Below, in pieces: positions 11,507 through 21,962 of a DNA stretch of 64,000 bases. The notes under the pieces are model-generated. The model was not told the DNA's origin, did no database searches, and saw nothing but the letters and a program-made list of their open reading frames with translations. Source of the DNA: Sanderia malayensis (Eukaryota; Cnidaria; Scyphozoa; Semaeostomeae; Pelagiidae); the NCBI GenBank assembly GCA_013076295.1, contig RQOL01000807.1, positions 83,416-147,415 on the forward strand, in the 5' to 3' direction. Position 1 is the first letter of the stretch, and each line of letters opens with the position of its first letter. Both the position numbers and the translations under genes were made by a program.

Positions 11507-11933
11507 CCTAAAACTCGTTACCAGACTGCTGAATATTTTTTATGCAGCTATGCTGAATGTTTTTTATGCAGCCATGCTGAATATTTTTCATGCAGCTAGG
11601 CTGAATATCTTTTATTCAGCCATGCTGAATATTTTTATGAAGCTATGCTGAATATTTTTTATGCAGCTATGCTGAATGTTTTTTATGCAGCCATGCTGAA
11701 TGTTTTTTATGCAGCCATGCTGAATATTTTTCATGCAGCTAGGCTGAATATCTTTTATTCGGCCATGCTGAATATTTTTATGCAGCTATGCTGAATGTTT
11801 TTTATGCAGCCATGCTGAATATTTTTCATGCAGCTAGGCTGAATATTTTTAAAAATACACAATATTTACTAGAACCTAGCAGCATTTTCAGAAGAAAAAC
11901 ACAGCTGAATTTTGGCGGTGTTGGCACCCCATA
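11507..11933 (-). repeat. Right terminal inverted repeat with 24-bp subrepeats
   Basis: The reverse complement of the left repeat, with about 14 subrepeat units between 11521 and 11860 against about ten on the left. The two ends have therefore changed copy number independently, while the outer ~90 bp stayed nearly identical. Confidence 0.88.
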
Positions 11934-11939
11934 GTAGCA
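11934..11939. repeat. Target-site duplication, right (GTAGCA)
   Basis: Directly follows the terminal CACCCCATA and matches 6447-6452. Confidence 0.8.
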
Positions 11940-11948
11940 TAATGTTAC

Positions 11949-12248
11949 CTATAAGTGGTTAACATCACAGTTTTCTAATATGGTACTCCAAATTGGCCAA
12001 TTTTTCCACTCTTTTCTCTTTGAAAGAAAGGTTTTTTCATTCTTATCTTCATCGCCGATATTGCAATCCAATATAAAACTTCTAACTTTATATGCCAGGT
12101 CCAAACATAAATTACAATTAGTGTTTAGCAAATTTTCAATTGACTTTGCTGATTCACTTTCATTGATGCCATAGCAAAAATTATTAAATGAAAGTCTCTG
12201 CAAAACCTCCAAAATATGTTGTTCAATCCATTCAATATTTCCTGGCAT
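11949..12248 (-). other. Unrecognised 99-codon reading frame next to the transposon
   Basis: The frame begins MPGNIEWIEQHILEVLQRL and ends in DVNHL followed by TAG. It is Leu/Asn/Glu-rich and looks helical. I do not recognise it. It lies between the 3' end of the P-like gene and the transposon insertion site on the same strand as both neighbours. The TAG could also be read as the acceptor of an exon that continued into 6446-6190 before the insertion. It may be non-coding. Confidence 0.3.
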
Positions 12249-13485
12249 TGTTTTCTTTAACTATAACTCATCACAAGATGAAAATTTCAAATTCATTACA
12301 AAGGTTGTATTGTTGCCATGGTAACGCAGCAAGCAAGTCCAGGAAGCACAATTTAGGGAATAATAACTATTGTGTTTGACTGCTTGTATTAGGATCCTAT
12401 GGAACATAATTCCTGTGCAGATGTTTCCTTAAAGTAATACTTAATATATCTGCTTATAGCTCTACTGCCCAATTGACTAAATTACAAGAACTAACATTTG
12501 CTCTTCTCTTTGGAAGCCCATCCCCATCAACTACATTATTAAGATTTTCAATGTTAACATGAGACCTAGAAACTAAATTTGAAGATTTGTACAACAATAT
12601 ACCATTCACGTTGTAAGCATAAGTCATAGGTGTATCCTTTCATATTCCTGTTTCCACCACAAAGACTCCTCTGGATGCTGAAAAATGACTCAACAACATC
12701 TTGGCTAAGTCGTCGTGGTATCAGATAAACTGGTCCATAAATATCTATAAAATGCTTTGAAGTTATGTATTGCACCAATTCCTTGAGACATGATAATAGC
12801 ACGCTGCAAAAATAAGGGCAGTTATTAGAATGTATTTTAATAAATATAAACATTGAACAAACATAATATAATAACTAATGGGATCATAAACATTTTTACA
12901 GGTTTGGCAGCAAAATGTTACTGTTAATGCTTTGCTAGTGGAATGAAATGGTATTGAGACAATTGCTCTCAAATACCCAAATAATACTAACTTTTACGTC
13001 AAGCATATTTTCCCGACTAATGCAATGAATTGCTCGCTCTTGCTTTGTTTTGTATATTTTTTCTAAATAATCTTCCCAGTCATTGAAATATGTCAACACT
13101 GAATCCAGTTCTTCAAATGTAGTACCATCGAGATTTTCCAGCCTGCTCTGTGAATTAAACACCTTCCAAAGTTTTGCACAATTTTCAATATAAATCTTCT
13201 CTCTAAGAGTTTCTTCTCTCGTTTGATCACTACCATATTGGATCATTTCCATTTTTACAGGATCTGACAAAGTATCAACAGCAAGTTTCACTTTCATTTT
13301 GCTTACTGCATGAGCATTGACATGATCCCTTCTCGATGGAGTGGTGTTACACGGCCTTGCAAAAAACATCCAAAACATGTTTCCAAACAATCCAATGACC
13401 ATTCTTACATAACTTTCTTGTGCATTTTAATTTTCCACCATTGTCACCACTCTTCAACAGATTATTTCCTAATTGTTTCATTAAA

Positions 13486-13768
13486 TTATTTCATGATTGA
13501 GACATACAAATATATACATGGCTGCTATGACGTAAAGTCTGCGTTGAAAATGGACGCCAATGGGAAAACCAGGGGACACGAGGCAAAGATCTTCAATGAA
13601 AGATATAACACCAATGTTAGGAAACGTGTCTATAGTGTCAGGGTTGCGCATGGATGGAACCGTCTTCCAAGAGATGTAGTAAATACCAAATCATTGAACT
13701 CATTCAAAAAGAAACTGGATGATCACTGTGGAGACAGAAAATACTCATGTGACCCAGTTTTTGCTTAG
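13486..13768 (+). pseudogene. Non-LTR retrotransposon reverse-transcriptase tail
   Basis: The frame reads MIETYKYIHGCYDVKSAL, a basic stretch, then VRVAHGWNRLPRDVVNTKSL and NSFKKKLDDH. This is the usual C-terminal end of CR1/Jockey-type ORF2 proteins. Only the last ~95 codons are present, as expected for a 5'-truncated LINE copy. It lies antisense within an intron-like gap of the P-like gene. No clear poly-A tail is visible. Confidence 0.75.
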
Positions 13769-13965
13769 TCAGTAAAAGTATTACCAAGATAAGGTGAAAC
13801 TCGTGTTTTTAGATAGTACAGTACTATGAAAAAAATTGATACAAATTGAACTGTAAAAGGCTTTTAGCCTCAACAGTAATATGTAAATGAGGTGGGTCGG
13901 ACAAAAAGAAAATTGGCTCAGAAGTATACATGTTTTCACCCTTACAAATTGAGCAATCAAGTCCG

Positions 13966-14247
13966 GTGTTCATCTTGATAAATTTCCTGTGTTTTCAGCA
14001 GCCCCATCACAACAAACAAGCAGTGTTTCAAAACAAAATGACTGGAGCATTGCTACACCTTGCCAAAACAACAGATTAAGTCTGACACTAGTTACACCGT
14101 TTGTGAAAAAATACCCACAAGGATATGTGAAGCTACAGATCAGACTGCGATAACAAAATTGCAAAACATGGGTTGCCAGTTTTTGCTTGTCACTAGACTT
14201 ATTTGATACATCTTCTTCAGCTGACACACCATCAAACAACAAATTAT
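13966..14247 (+). repeat. 282-bp inverted duplication, arm 1
   Basis: Nearly the exact reverse complement of 15907-16188. On the minus strand it codes part of the P-like transposase (CDGAAENTGN at its end). Confidence 0.9.
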
Positions 14248-15906
14248 CAGACTGACCCAGTCAGTGAATCCCAAAAGCTCCCATGCAGATGTATCAAACA
14301 CCAAACCTCCTGTGATTTTCACTTCGTCAAACAAATGCATACCAATTCTACATTTGGATTCTCTGCTTATTTTATGAAATTCGGACTGTTCTTTGACTCT
14401 TCTGACTATACTGACTTTTGAATCTATTAAGTCGTTATATGGAGAATGTGACTTGTTGTACAGTTGTAAACACCATTTAATTACTAATGGGTGCCATCGC
14501 ATTCGTTTTGATGGCATTGAAATAGCTTTTGCTTGATCTTTTAGCACTATTTTTAAAAACTGGTCTGATGTATCTCCTGTGTGTTTTCTCATGTGCCGTT
14601 CTATCAGCTCTTTTTGGAGAAAGATCTGTCACATTTGTCCTATTGGCACCTATACAACTTATTATTTGGCGCAATATCAGCCAAAGATGGAATATGCCTA
14701 ATGACGTGCATCAAGAGTGCTTCATTATCTTCAAACTTGTCATCAGAACAGCCATCCCATTGACAAACACACTTTTTGGCTTTATTTCTTCTCCCATCTA
14801 TTTCATTATATAGCGTGTTAAACATAGCCTGCTCGCAGACTCGACTGTGTCATTTTTTTTCTCCTAGGATATTCAGTTGAATTTTATTGAGTTGAATTTT
14901 TGTCTGTTATTGGTCCAGTAGAGTCTGCTAAACGAACACGAAAAACTTGTTCTGGGTCACGTGTGGTTCCCAGGTTTTGAAAACCTGTTTTGATTGGCTG
15001 AAGTGTTTTCCTTTGTTCTGTCCCTCGCCTCCCCCTCTCTGTTTCTCTTCTGTTCAGCAATGGGGCCGAGAATGTTTCAAGGAAGGCCTTTCAGCTATGA
15101 ATGGAGTGAACACGGCAACACTCAACAAATCATCATACATTAAAGCGTCACATTTCTTACCATTTTCCGCATTCAATCTGGATTTCATTGTCCTTAAGTA
15201 ATGATCAGTAACTTTACAACTGTCGCATATATCTAGTGTTTTAACATCCTTACTCGAAGGCAACAATGTTGAACAGGTCACTGATCTTGCTACTTTTCGA
15301 TGAAAATCGGTTATTACTGCTTCCAGGAAAGCTGCAGATTTTCCATCTTTTGTTCTATATAAAATACTCTCCACATCTCTGCCTAACAAATTAATTTTTT
15401 TCCAATCACATGTGCTGCATGATTTCAGTGATGCCAATATCTCCAAAAGCTGTTTGAGATCCTGAATTTTATTTACTTTTTTTGGTATTTCAATCCAGCC
15501 ACATTCTAAATTGTGTTCTTTCCTCTCAAATATCAATCTCCATTTTCATAAAAAAATTACTTCCAAATCTGGATACATGGATTCTGCAGTGCTAAGTTGT
15601 AAAAATGAGCTTCTTTATTACTTCCATTGTAGATACAATACTATCGTCCTCTGAATCTATTTTTGAGTCAAATGAAATTTCACGAACATAGGACTGGGCT
15701 AGATGACATTGTACACTCAATTCATTTTTCAGACAACTTAATTCATTTCAGCTGAGGAACCCATTTTCAAAGAATTTTCTCATAATTCTATCAGTCTTTT
15801 CAATTATGTTGGACACAAATTTTGAATAGAAGTACCATCGTAATTTTCCATTTTCTTTTCCCATGCCCTTGGTATTGTTGTATTGTGACCTTGAAAGATA
15901 GTTTGT

Positions 15907-16188
15907 ATAATTTGTTGTTTGATGGTGTGTCAGCTGAAGAAGATGTATCAAATAAGTCTAGTGACAAGCAAAAACTGGCAACCCATGTTTTGCAATTTTG
16001 TTATCGCAGTCTGATCTGTAGCTTCACATATCCTTGTGGGTATTTTTTCACAAACGGTGTAACTAGTGTCAGACTTAATCTGTTGTTTTGGCAAGGTGTA
16101 TCAATGCTCTAGTCATTTTGTTTTGAAACACTCCTTGTTTTTTGTGATGGGGCTGCTGAAAACACAGGAAATTTATCAAGATGAACAC
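15907..16188 (-). repeat. 282-bp inverted duplication, arm 2
   Basis: The same transposase segment in the opposite orientation, coding on the plus strand (FDGVSAEEDVSNKSSDKQK onward), with a TAG where arm 1 has CAG (after the SML/AML position). It interrupts the minus-strand gene between its N-terminal and middle parts. Confidence 0.9.
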
Positions 16189-16690
16189 TGCAAAGTCCAG
16201 CATACAGTAGTAATTCAATAGATGTCATGCTCATTCCACTGCTGAAAAGTATTGCAAAGTATTCAACTTGATTAATTTTCAATCCACTTTCTTCGAAATT
16301 ATGTTGTCTTGATGAATCTGGGAACATCTCCCATTGCAATCAGAAAATTCACCACATGTTGAAACTGGTCCCCTGTTCAAAATCTCACAATTTACATTTT
16401 TGCTCACGGCAGTGAGAGTATAACATCACTGGGGAAAATTCATGTGTACTTTTTTCGGCTTTTATGTTGCCTACCATAATACATTGCGGGGAGGCACCTA
16501 TTTTCATTGGGCAATTTATAATTTCCTTGTCAATCAAAGGACACAGTAACAAAGGACGTGATTGGATTAGTGCAAAACGCAACAGGGATTCATTGTTTCG
16601 AAAATGCTCAACAACGCACGATCGATCCAGAAGCATTACATCATCCAGGCACTGCAGCATCTGCTGACAGAGCACACAGAGCACTAGCAT

Positions 16691-18599
16691 AGATTAGACG
16701 AAAACAAAGGGCGGAAGAATTTTCGAAGGAGAAAAGTGTAAAAATTTCTAAAAATACAGGGAATTTTTAGCTGAAAAAGAGCCACTATATCGAAGGAGGC
16801 GAAGGGGAATAAATTGAAGTGTTTTCGGAAAAGAACAGGCAAGGAACGAAAGGGCCAGGCGTGGGAAATCGATCTCATTTCACGAACAATAAAATTGAAC
16901 GAAGGAAGGATTCAAAATAACCGTGTTAAAACCTTTCCAGATTTTCCTGTCAACATGAAAAGAAGCTTCCAACACTGTGAGAGATCATCTGTAATTTCAC
17001 CAAAAATTCAAATTCCTGAAAACTTATTCCAGCGAAAGTTTTAACTCATTCACGAAAGTAAATTCCAAGAACTGCGCGTTTTTCTTATTTTACAGTCACG
17101 AAAGTTTCTCCCCACTAGAGTTTCTTCCCTTAATTAAATATTATCAGTAACAACTACCATCCATCATATTCAATAACCAAAGTGCCGTGAGCACCGAAAG
17201 GTTACCCTTTGATCTTTATCTGCATTTTGTTCTTCAGAGAGCAAATTTTCACAAATCTTTTTTTTGCAGACATATCTTGTTGTGTTGGACAGGGTCTTTT
17301 CTTTATGCTATTTTTACCTTCCATTTTTGCTAATATTTATTGAAACTTTTTGAAAATTTGACTTTCTTTTCATTGGAAAAAACTTGTGAAAACAAAACAG
17401 ACAAAAAAACCGAATATTTAAAGAATGTCACATTCCTTTCAATCAAATGTCACAGAACCAGATGGAACTATAGCTTTCCATTGCCATCTGAAACTAACTC
17501 AGGAATTGGTTTAGGTCAAATCATTCAAGGCCAAAATTTCAAAACATTACTAACGTTAGTTAACAAAACAAATTAATTTCTTGCAAAGTAAAGGAGTTAA
17601 ACTTCAATAATCCGCAAAGAAACTTAACTGGAAATAACGGGCTTAATAAAATTCTTCACCCTTTGTTTTCCCGTAACAAGGTCTTTCTCTTTCATGTGAG
17701 AGGATGGAGTGCGTGCTGTTCTTTTGCCTTTTGTTTTGCGTGCGGGGGGACGTGTCCAGAGCTTTGACGCATACTAAAGCATTTGAATTGAACAAAACTT
17801 GTTGTGCTCGGCGACCCCCTGGTGAATACAGCGTCTGGATGATGTTATGTTTACGGAAAGATCGATCCTGCGTTGTTTTTCTTCACTAAGCCTTTTTGAA
17901 ACAATGAAACCCTGTTACGTTTCGCACTAACCTGATGGCGTCCTTTGTTACTGTGGCCTTTGATTGAAAAGGAAAGTGTGCAATTCATTTTTGATTTTCG
18001 AATTTGGGATGGGCAGGCAAACCAAATAGATTTTTTTCGTTGGATGGCTGTTTTATTTTTGCTGCCGTTTTACTCGAGATTTCCAACTAAAAGCGTCAGG
18101 ATTTAACTGGTAAGCGTCAGGATTTAACAGGTTTGGAAAAAACGATCCAAATAATGAATTTCAGAAACAGCAATTCCGGGATTGCACTGAACGGAGGGCG
18201 TTCTAAACACGTGGAGTTGACTAAAAGCTATTTTGCTGAATTACTATTGCCGACTTGCCATCCGCCTGCTAACATTGTGGATTCATCATTCAAGCACATC
18301 AATTTCTTTCTGGATCAGATAAACGCTGGAAAGGTTGCTTCAATTCCACTTGGATTCTAAAAGTGCCTGTCACTGAGCGTGATTCGATATTCAAAACACG
18401 AAAGTTGTGGATTTTGGCCTTTGAAAGTTGTCAGTGAATTGTTTAAAAACTTTCATGATCTGCTGGAATTAAAAGCACTTACATTTCATCAATTTTGACT
18501 GGTACCTGGGTGTTTAGAAGCATTCAACTTCGGGGCCCCTCTAAAATGTTCATAATGGGCTTTCGTATTGCTTTCATGGAATTCGTGCAGTTATAAACA
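16691..18599. other. No gene recognised
   Basis: Mixed AT-rich sequence with short reading frames. One at 17704 starts with a hydrophobic stretch and one at 18133 is 75 codons, but neither shows a motif, splice context or a second copy that would support it. Confidence 0.5.
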
Positions 18600-19150
18600 T
18601 GCGTTATTGAGTGCCAACTGGTGTATTAAAATTGTTTATTCTTTAACCGAAATCTCGAATGAAATTGATAAATGCAGTCCAAATCTGCTTTCTCATATTA
18701 TGTACTCACAAATTTGATCCTTTGTTCACAAAGTTTCTCTGCATGGAGTTCGAGTTGAGGCGTTTCTGCCACACTGTCTAAAATAGCTGCTGAAATTTGT
18801 GCATCGTGAAAAACATGGACCCGGAACAACTTGAAATGGCTATCGGGGCTCGGGATTACATGCACCGTGTTCTCGGGAGAGATTTGATTGGTATTTTTTA
18901 AATTGTGTATTCATCAATCAAATCTCGAATCCAGTGGATCAATTCATTCGCTATTGTTTTCTGATATTACTCGCAAACCTGATCTATTGTTCACGGAGCT
19001 TCTTCTATGCGTGGGTTTTGAGTTGAGGCGTTTCTGCCACGCTGAATAAAGTGCTGGATTTCTCGCATCACGGGAAAACATGGACCTGGAACAACCTGGA
19101 ATGGAAACCGGGGCTCGGGGGTTCCATGGACCGTGTGTTCGGGGAATGGA
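18600..19150 (+). repeat. Two diverged tandem copies of a ~267-bp unit
   Basis: Shared anchors are GAGTTGAGGCGTTTCTGCCAC (18752 and 19020) and GGGGCTCGGG (18844 and 19110), both offset by 266-268 bp, with scattered differences. The 3.14-kb duplication begins inside the first copy. Confidence 0.75.
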
Positions 19151-21961
19151 TGGAACTATTAAAACTTGCATAATTTCAACTGAAAGTATATTACTTTGCA
19201 TGTCCATCCCACTTTTTTGACGACCGCTGTTCCACTCAGATCGAAGGCCAAAACAACAGAAACCAACCCCCAATTTTGTTGAAGATCACTGTCCCGCTGA
19301 GGTCGAAGGCTAAAACAACAGAAACCCACCCCAATTTTTGTTGAAGATCACTGTCCCACTTAGGTCGAAGGCCAAAACAACAGAAACACACCCAAATTTT
19401 TGTTGAAGATCCCTGTCCCACTCAGGTGCAAGGCTAAAACAACAGAAACCCACCCCAATTTTTGTTGAAGATCACTGTCCCACTTAGGTCGAAGGCCAAA
19501 ACAACAGAAACACACCCCTATTTTTGTTGAAGATCCTTGTCCCACTCAGGTCGAAGGCCAAAACAACATAACCCCACCCCACTTTTGTTAAACATCGCTG
19601 TCCCACTCAGATGGAAGGCAAAACAACAGAAGCCCATGCCACTTTTGTTGAAGATCGCTGTTCCACTCAGATTGAAGGCCAAAACAACGGAAACCCACCC
19701 CACTTTTTTTGAAGATCGCTGTAGCGCACCACCTCCCCGGTGTGTCGGCCTTCGATGTGAGTGGAACAGCGGTGAGAGGAACCTCGATATTGGTCACCTC
19801 CCTAGCCTTCCTAGTCTTGATAACTAAAGGTTGACTTGTTTCGTTAGGAATCTGGATGTTACCGGCAAGTGCAGTGATGAGTGGGGGAGGTGGCCAAAAT
19901 GAGCTCGAGTGCCAGGATGTGGTCGTGAGAGGGTCCCAAATCAGGAGCTATAAATCGTTCCTCACTTAAGACCTTTACCAACCAAGTTATCCTATACGCA
20001 TGACATGTGAAAGAGGTAGTATGTCATAATGAGGTTATAGGTCATGAAGCCCGCTGTTTTGATTTGCCAAGTTGGCGGGAAATGTTGGAAATATTATGAT
20101 ATACTTTTCCACCAAATATATTTTGCTTATTTATTATTATTGATTTGTTGGATACAACACAATTACAATTTTTGCGTGATTGTTAGTCAGTCGCAGTTGA
20201 GAATTTAATTATCTATTGTAGAAAGTAGACCTGGAGCCTCAAGTTAATCGCAAGGTAAATTGCTGAAACTATAGATATGTGAACGTTTTATTTGAATTCA
20301 CAAAAGCATTGTGAATAGGCCTTCTGGTTTGATTTTAATGATAATAATAGCGTAATTAATATCTGTGCATGGTTTATTGTATAGTAGGTTTTTAAGATAA
20401 TTTTGAGCAATATTTATTTATTTTTAATTTTTTTCATTAAGTTAGCATAAATATATTTTTTGCTAAACTTTTGTCCTCAATCCATCGTGTTCATACAAAT
20501 ACCCATTGGTAAAAATATCTTTACCTTTTAGTTTAACTTATATTCTATTTCCATATATTACATAGATTTATAGATATGTATTACATTTTTATTTTGGATG
20601 TACAATGTAAAGAGGTGACACAGCATTTGACATACAAACATGGTACAATGATATCCTTCAAATAACCCTTGATTGAGTTTGTTTAATTTTTTCTAACTAA
20701 AGAAAGCAGAGTGTAATTACTATATGCAAGCTATCATTTTTTAGTTTTTACCTTACATATTTATTTTAAGTATGGACATAAGGTACCTAATTAGAGTATT
20801 GATATGATAATAATAATATATAAATGCCTTGGGTGTTCCTCATTGAGTCTTCCTCTTCTAAGGGCATGTGCTAAGGGTATATACTAACCCTCCTTTCTAC
20901 TTAAACATTTTGAATTCAACATTTTTATTACTGTGTTTATTTCTTTTAGAGGGTTTATAGAGGCAATGTTTTTGAAAACAGACGAAAAATAACAAACAAA
21001 GTTAACAAGCTAAAATTGAAAGAGTTCAACAACTTGGTAGCTTATCAATTTTTGTTTAATCTTAACAGGGTTCTTATCATTTTGTAAAATATTTACAATG
21101 GATTATCCTTGATGTTCTGATTGAATAGTTATAGCATCTAATCACCTTTATTTCATTTATTATATATGGCTATGTAATATATTTGCAGCTTCAAAATTGG
21201 TATATTAGGACAACTGCTCCTACATGTGCACTGACACTATTGAAATCAAAAGATGGAAATCTTGTTGTTAAATACTCAGGTATGGTCAGACTAATATTTA
21301 TTTATTTATTTTTAACTCAGTCAAAACTCTGTGAAATCACCTTTGTAGAATATGTTTCTGAATAACAACATATTTGGATGTTTATACGCATGGCATTCAT
21401 ACAATAAAATCAATTTGTACATAGGACCAAAGGCATTTGAATCATTTGGTTTAAATGAAGAAGTTGTAAAACTATTTTCAGAAACAGTTATTTCTGAAAT
21501 GAAGAAAAGCAACATAGAGCTACTTGGTGAAGGTGATGACACCGGGGTTGAAGTAAAAGATAGTAAGTTGCAGCAATATTCTTGGCCCAAAGCTTTTCTA
21601 CTTTATTACATTACATTTTATTCCCTCCAAATAACTTCTTTAAAGTCAGAGAGGCAAATGGGTCCATGTTTGGAGCAGCTCAGTGAACCTGTGATTATTC
21701 AATTTTGATTATAGTCCAGAGTTCAATTAACTTTGAATTTCAATTTTTCCAGAAAGAAGGGCTTTAGCTTAATAGGAGAGCAGATGCTTAATAAATTATT
21801 GCAGTATGTAAATGTTAGGGCTTTTTTTATCTAAGTTTATTATTGAAATTTTTGCATTTTGTGTATTTTCAGAATGGAGTGAAATGAATGAAATGAAAAA
21901 GTAATATTCATATTTGGATATTTTCTTTGTATGTGCAATTTGTATTTTCAGGCATTGATCA
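18823..21961 (+). repeat. 3.14-kb tandem duplication, copy 1
   Basis: Runs from GGAACAACTTGAAATGG to GGCATTGATCA and is followed immediately by copy 2. The two copies differ only by rare substitutions and one-base indels. The unit holds a 62-bp minisatellite and the first four recognised exons of the partner gene. Confidence 0.93.
19206..19735 (-). repeat. 62-bp minisatellite (copy 1)
   Basis: About nine units of 60-62 bp anchored on GAAGATC (19281, 19343, 19405, 19467, 19529 and on to 19711). Units contain TCGAAGGCCAAAACAACAGA and CCCACTCAGG variants. The short minus-strand reading frames here, repeating VSVVLAFDLSGT, are by-products of the repeat. Confidence 0.92.
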
Positions 21962-21962
21962 T

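Larger units (their letters stand above)
6453..11933. mobile_element. 5.48-kb TIR DNA transposon carrying integrase and HECT genes (IS3EU-like?)
   Basis: The element begins TATGGGGTGCCAAC and ends with its reverse complement, flanked by 6-bp GTAGCA duplications. The terminal inverted repeats are several hundred bp, nearly identical over the outer ~100 bp, with internal 24-bp subrepeats. Inside are a DDE integrase-like gene (+) and a HECT-domain gene (-), convergently arranged. The integrase type and 6-bp duplication fit my memory of the IS3EU superfamily, but Ginger-like or an unnamed group cannot be excluded. Both genes carry nonsense codons, so this copy is probably non-autonomous now. The well-kept termini suggest it could still be moved if an active relative exists; that is inference. 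Confidence 0.85.
12454..16690 (-). pseudogene. P-element/THAP9-like transposase gene, rearranged
   Basis: Segments in order on the minus strand: 16690-16385 (a helical region with SLLRFALIQSRPLLLCPLID), 16380-16190 (FSDCNGRCSQIH, then VEYFAILFSSGMSM), 15536-15054 (CSTCDWKK..., ICDSCKVTDHYLRTM), 14825-14580 (two C2H2-like fingers, CQWDGCSDDKF and CDRSFSKKS..RHMRKHTG), 14570-14250 (RWHPLVIKWCLQLYNKS), 14242-13970 (THVLQFCYRSLICSFTYPC, CDGAAEN), 13402-12935 (HAVSKMKVKLAVDTLSDPV), and 12853-12454 (LSQDVVESFFSIQRSLCGG...NVNGILLYKSS, ending WAVEL-stop). This order matches animal P-like transposases. Several shifts and stops, an inverted duplication and a LINE insertion show it is dead. No THAP domain is visible; zinc fingers stand before the catalytic part instead. 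Confidence 0.7.

Noticed and set aside
17704..17889. Short frame with a signal-peptide-like start
   Set aside because: Sixty-one codons, no conserved feature, no splice or repeat support.
18133..18360. 75-codon frame
   Set aside because: No motif or second copy; expected by chance.
19236..19797. Minus-strand frames with repeated CCFGLRPKWDS-like text
   Set aside because: By-product of the 62-bp minisatellite; not periodic in codons and no supporting context.
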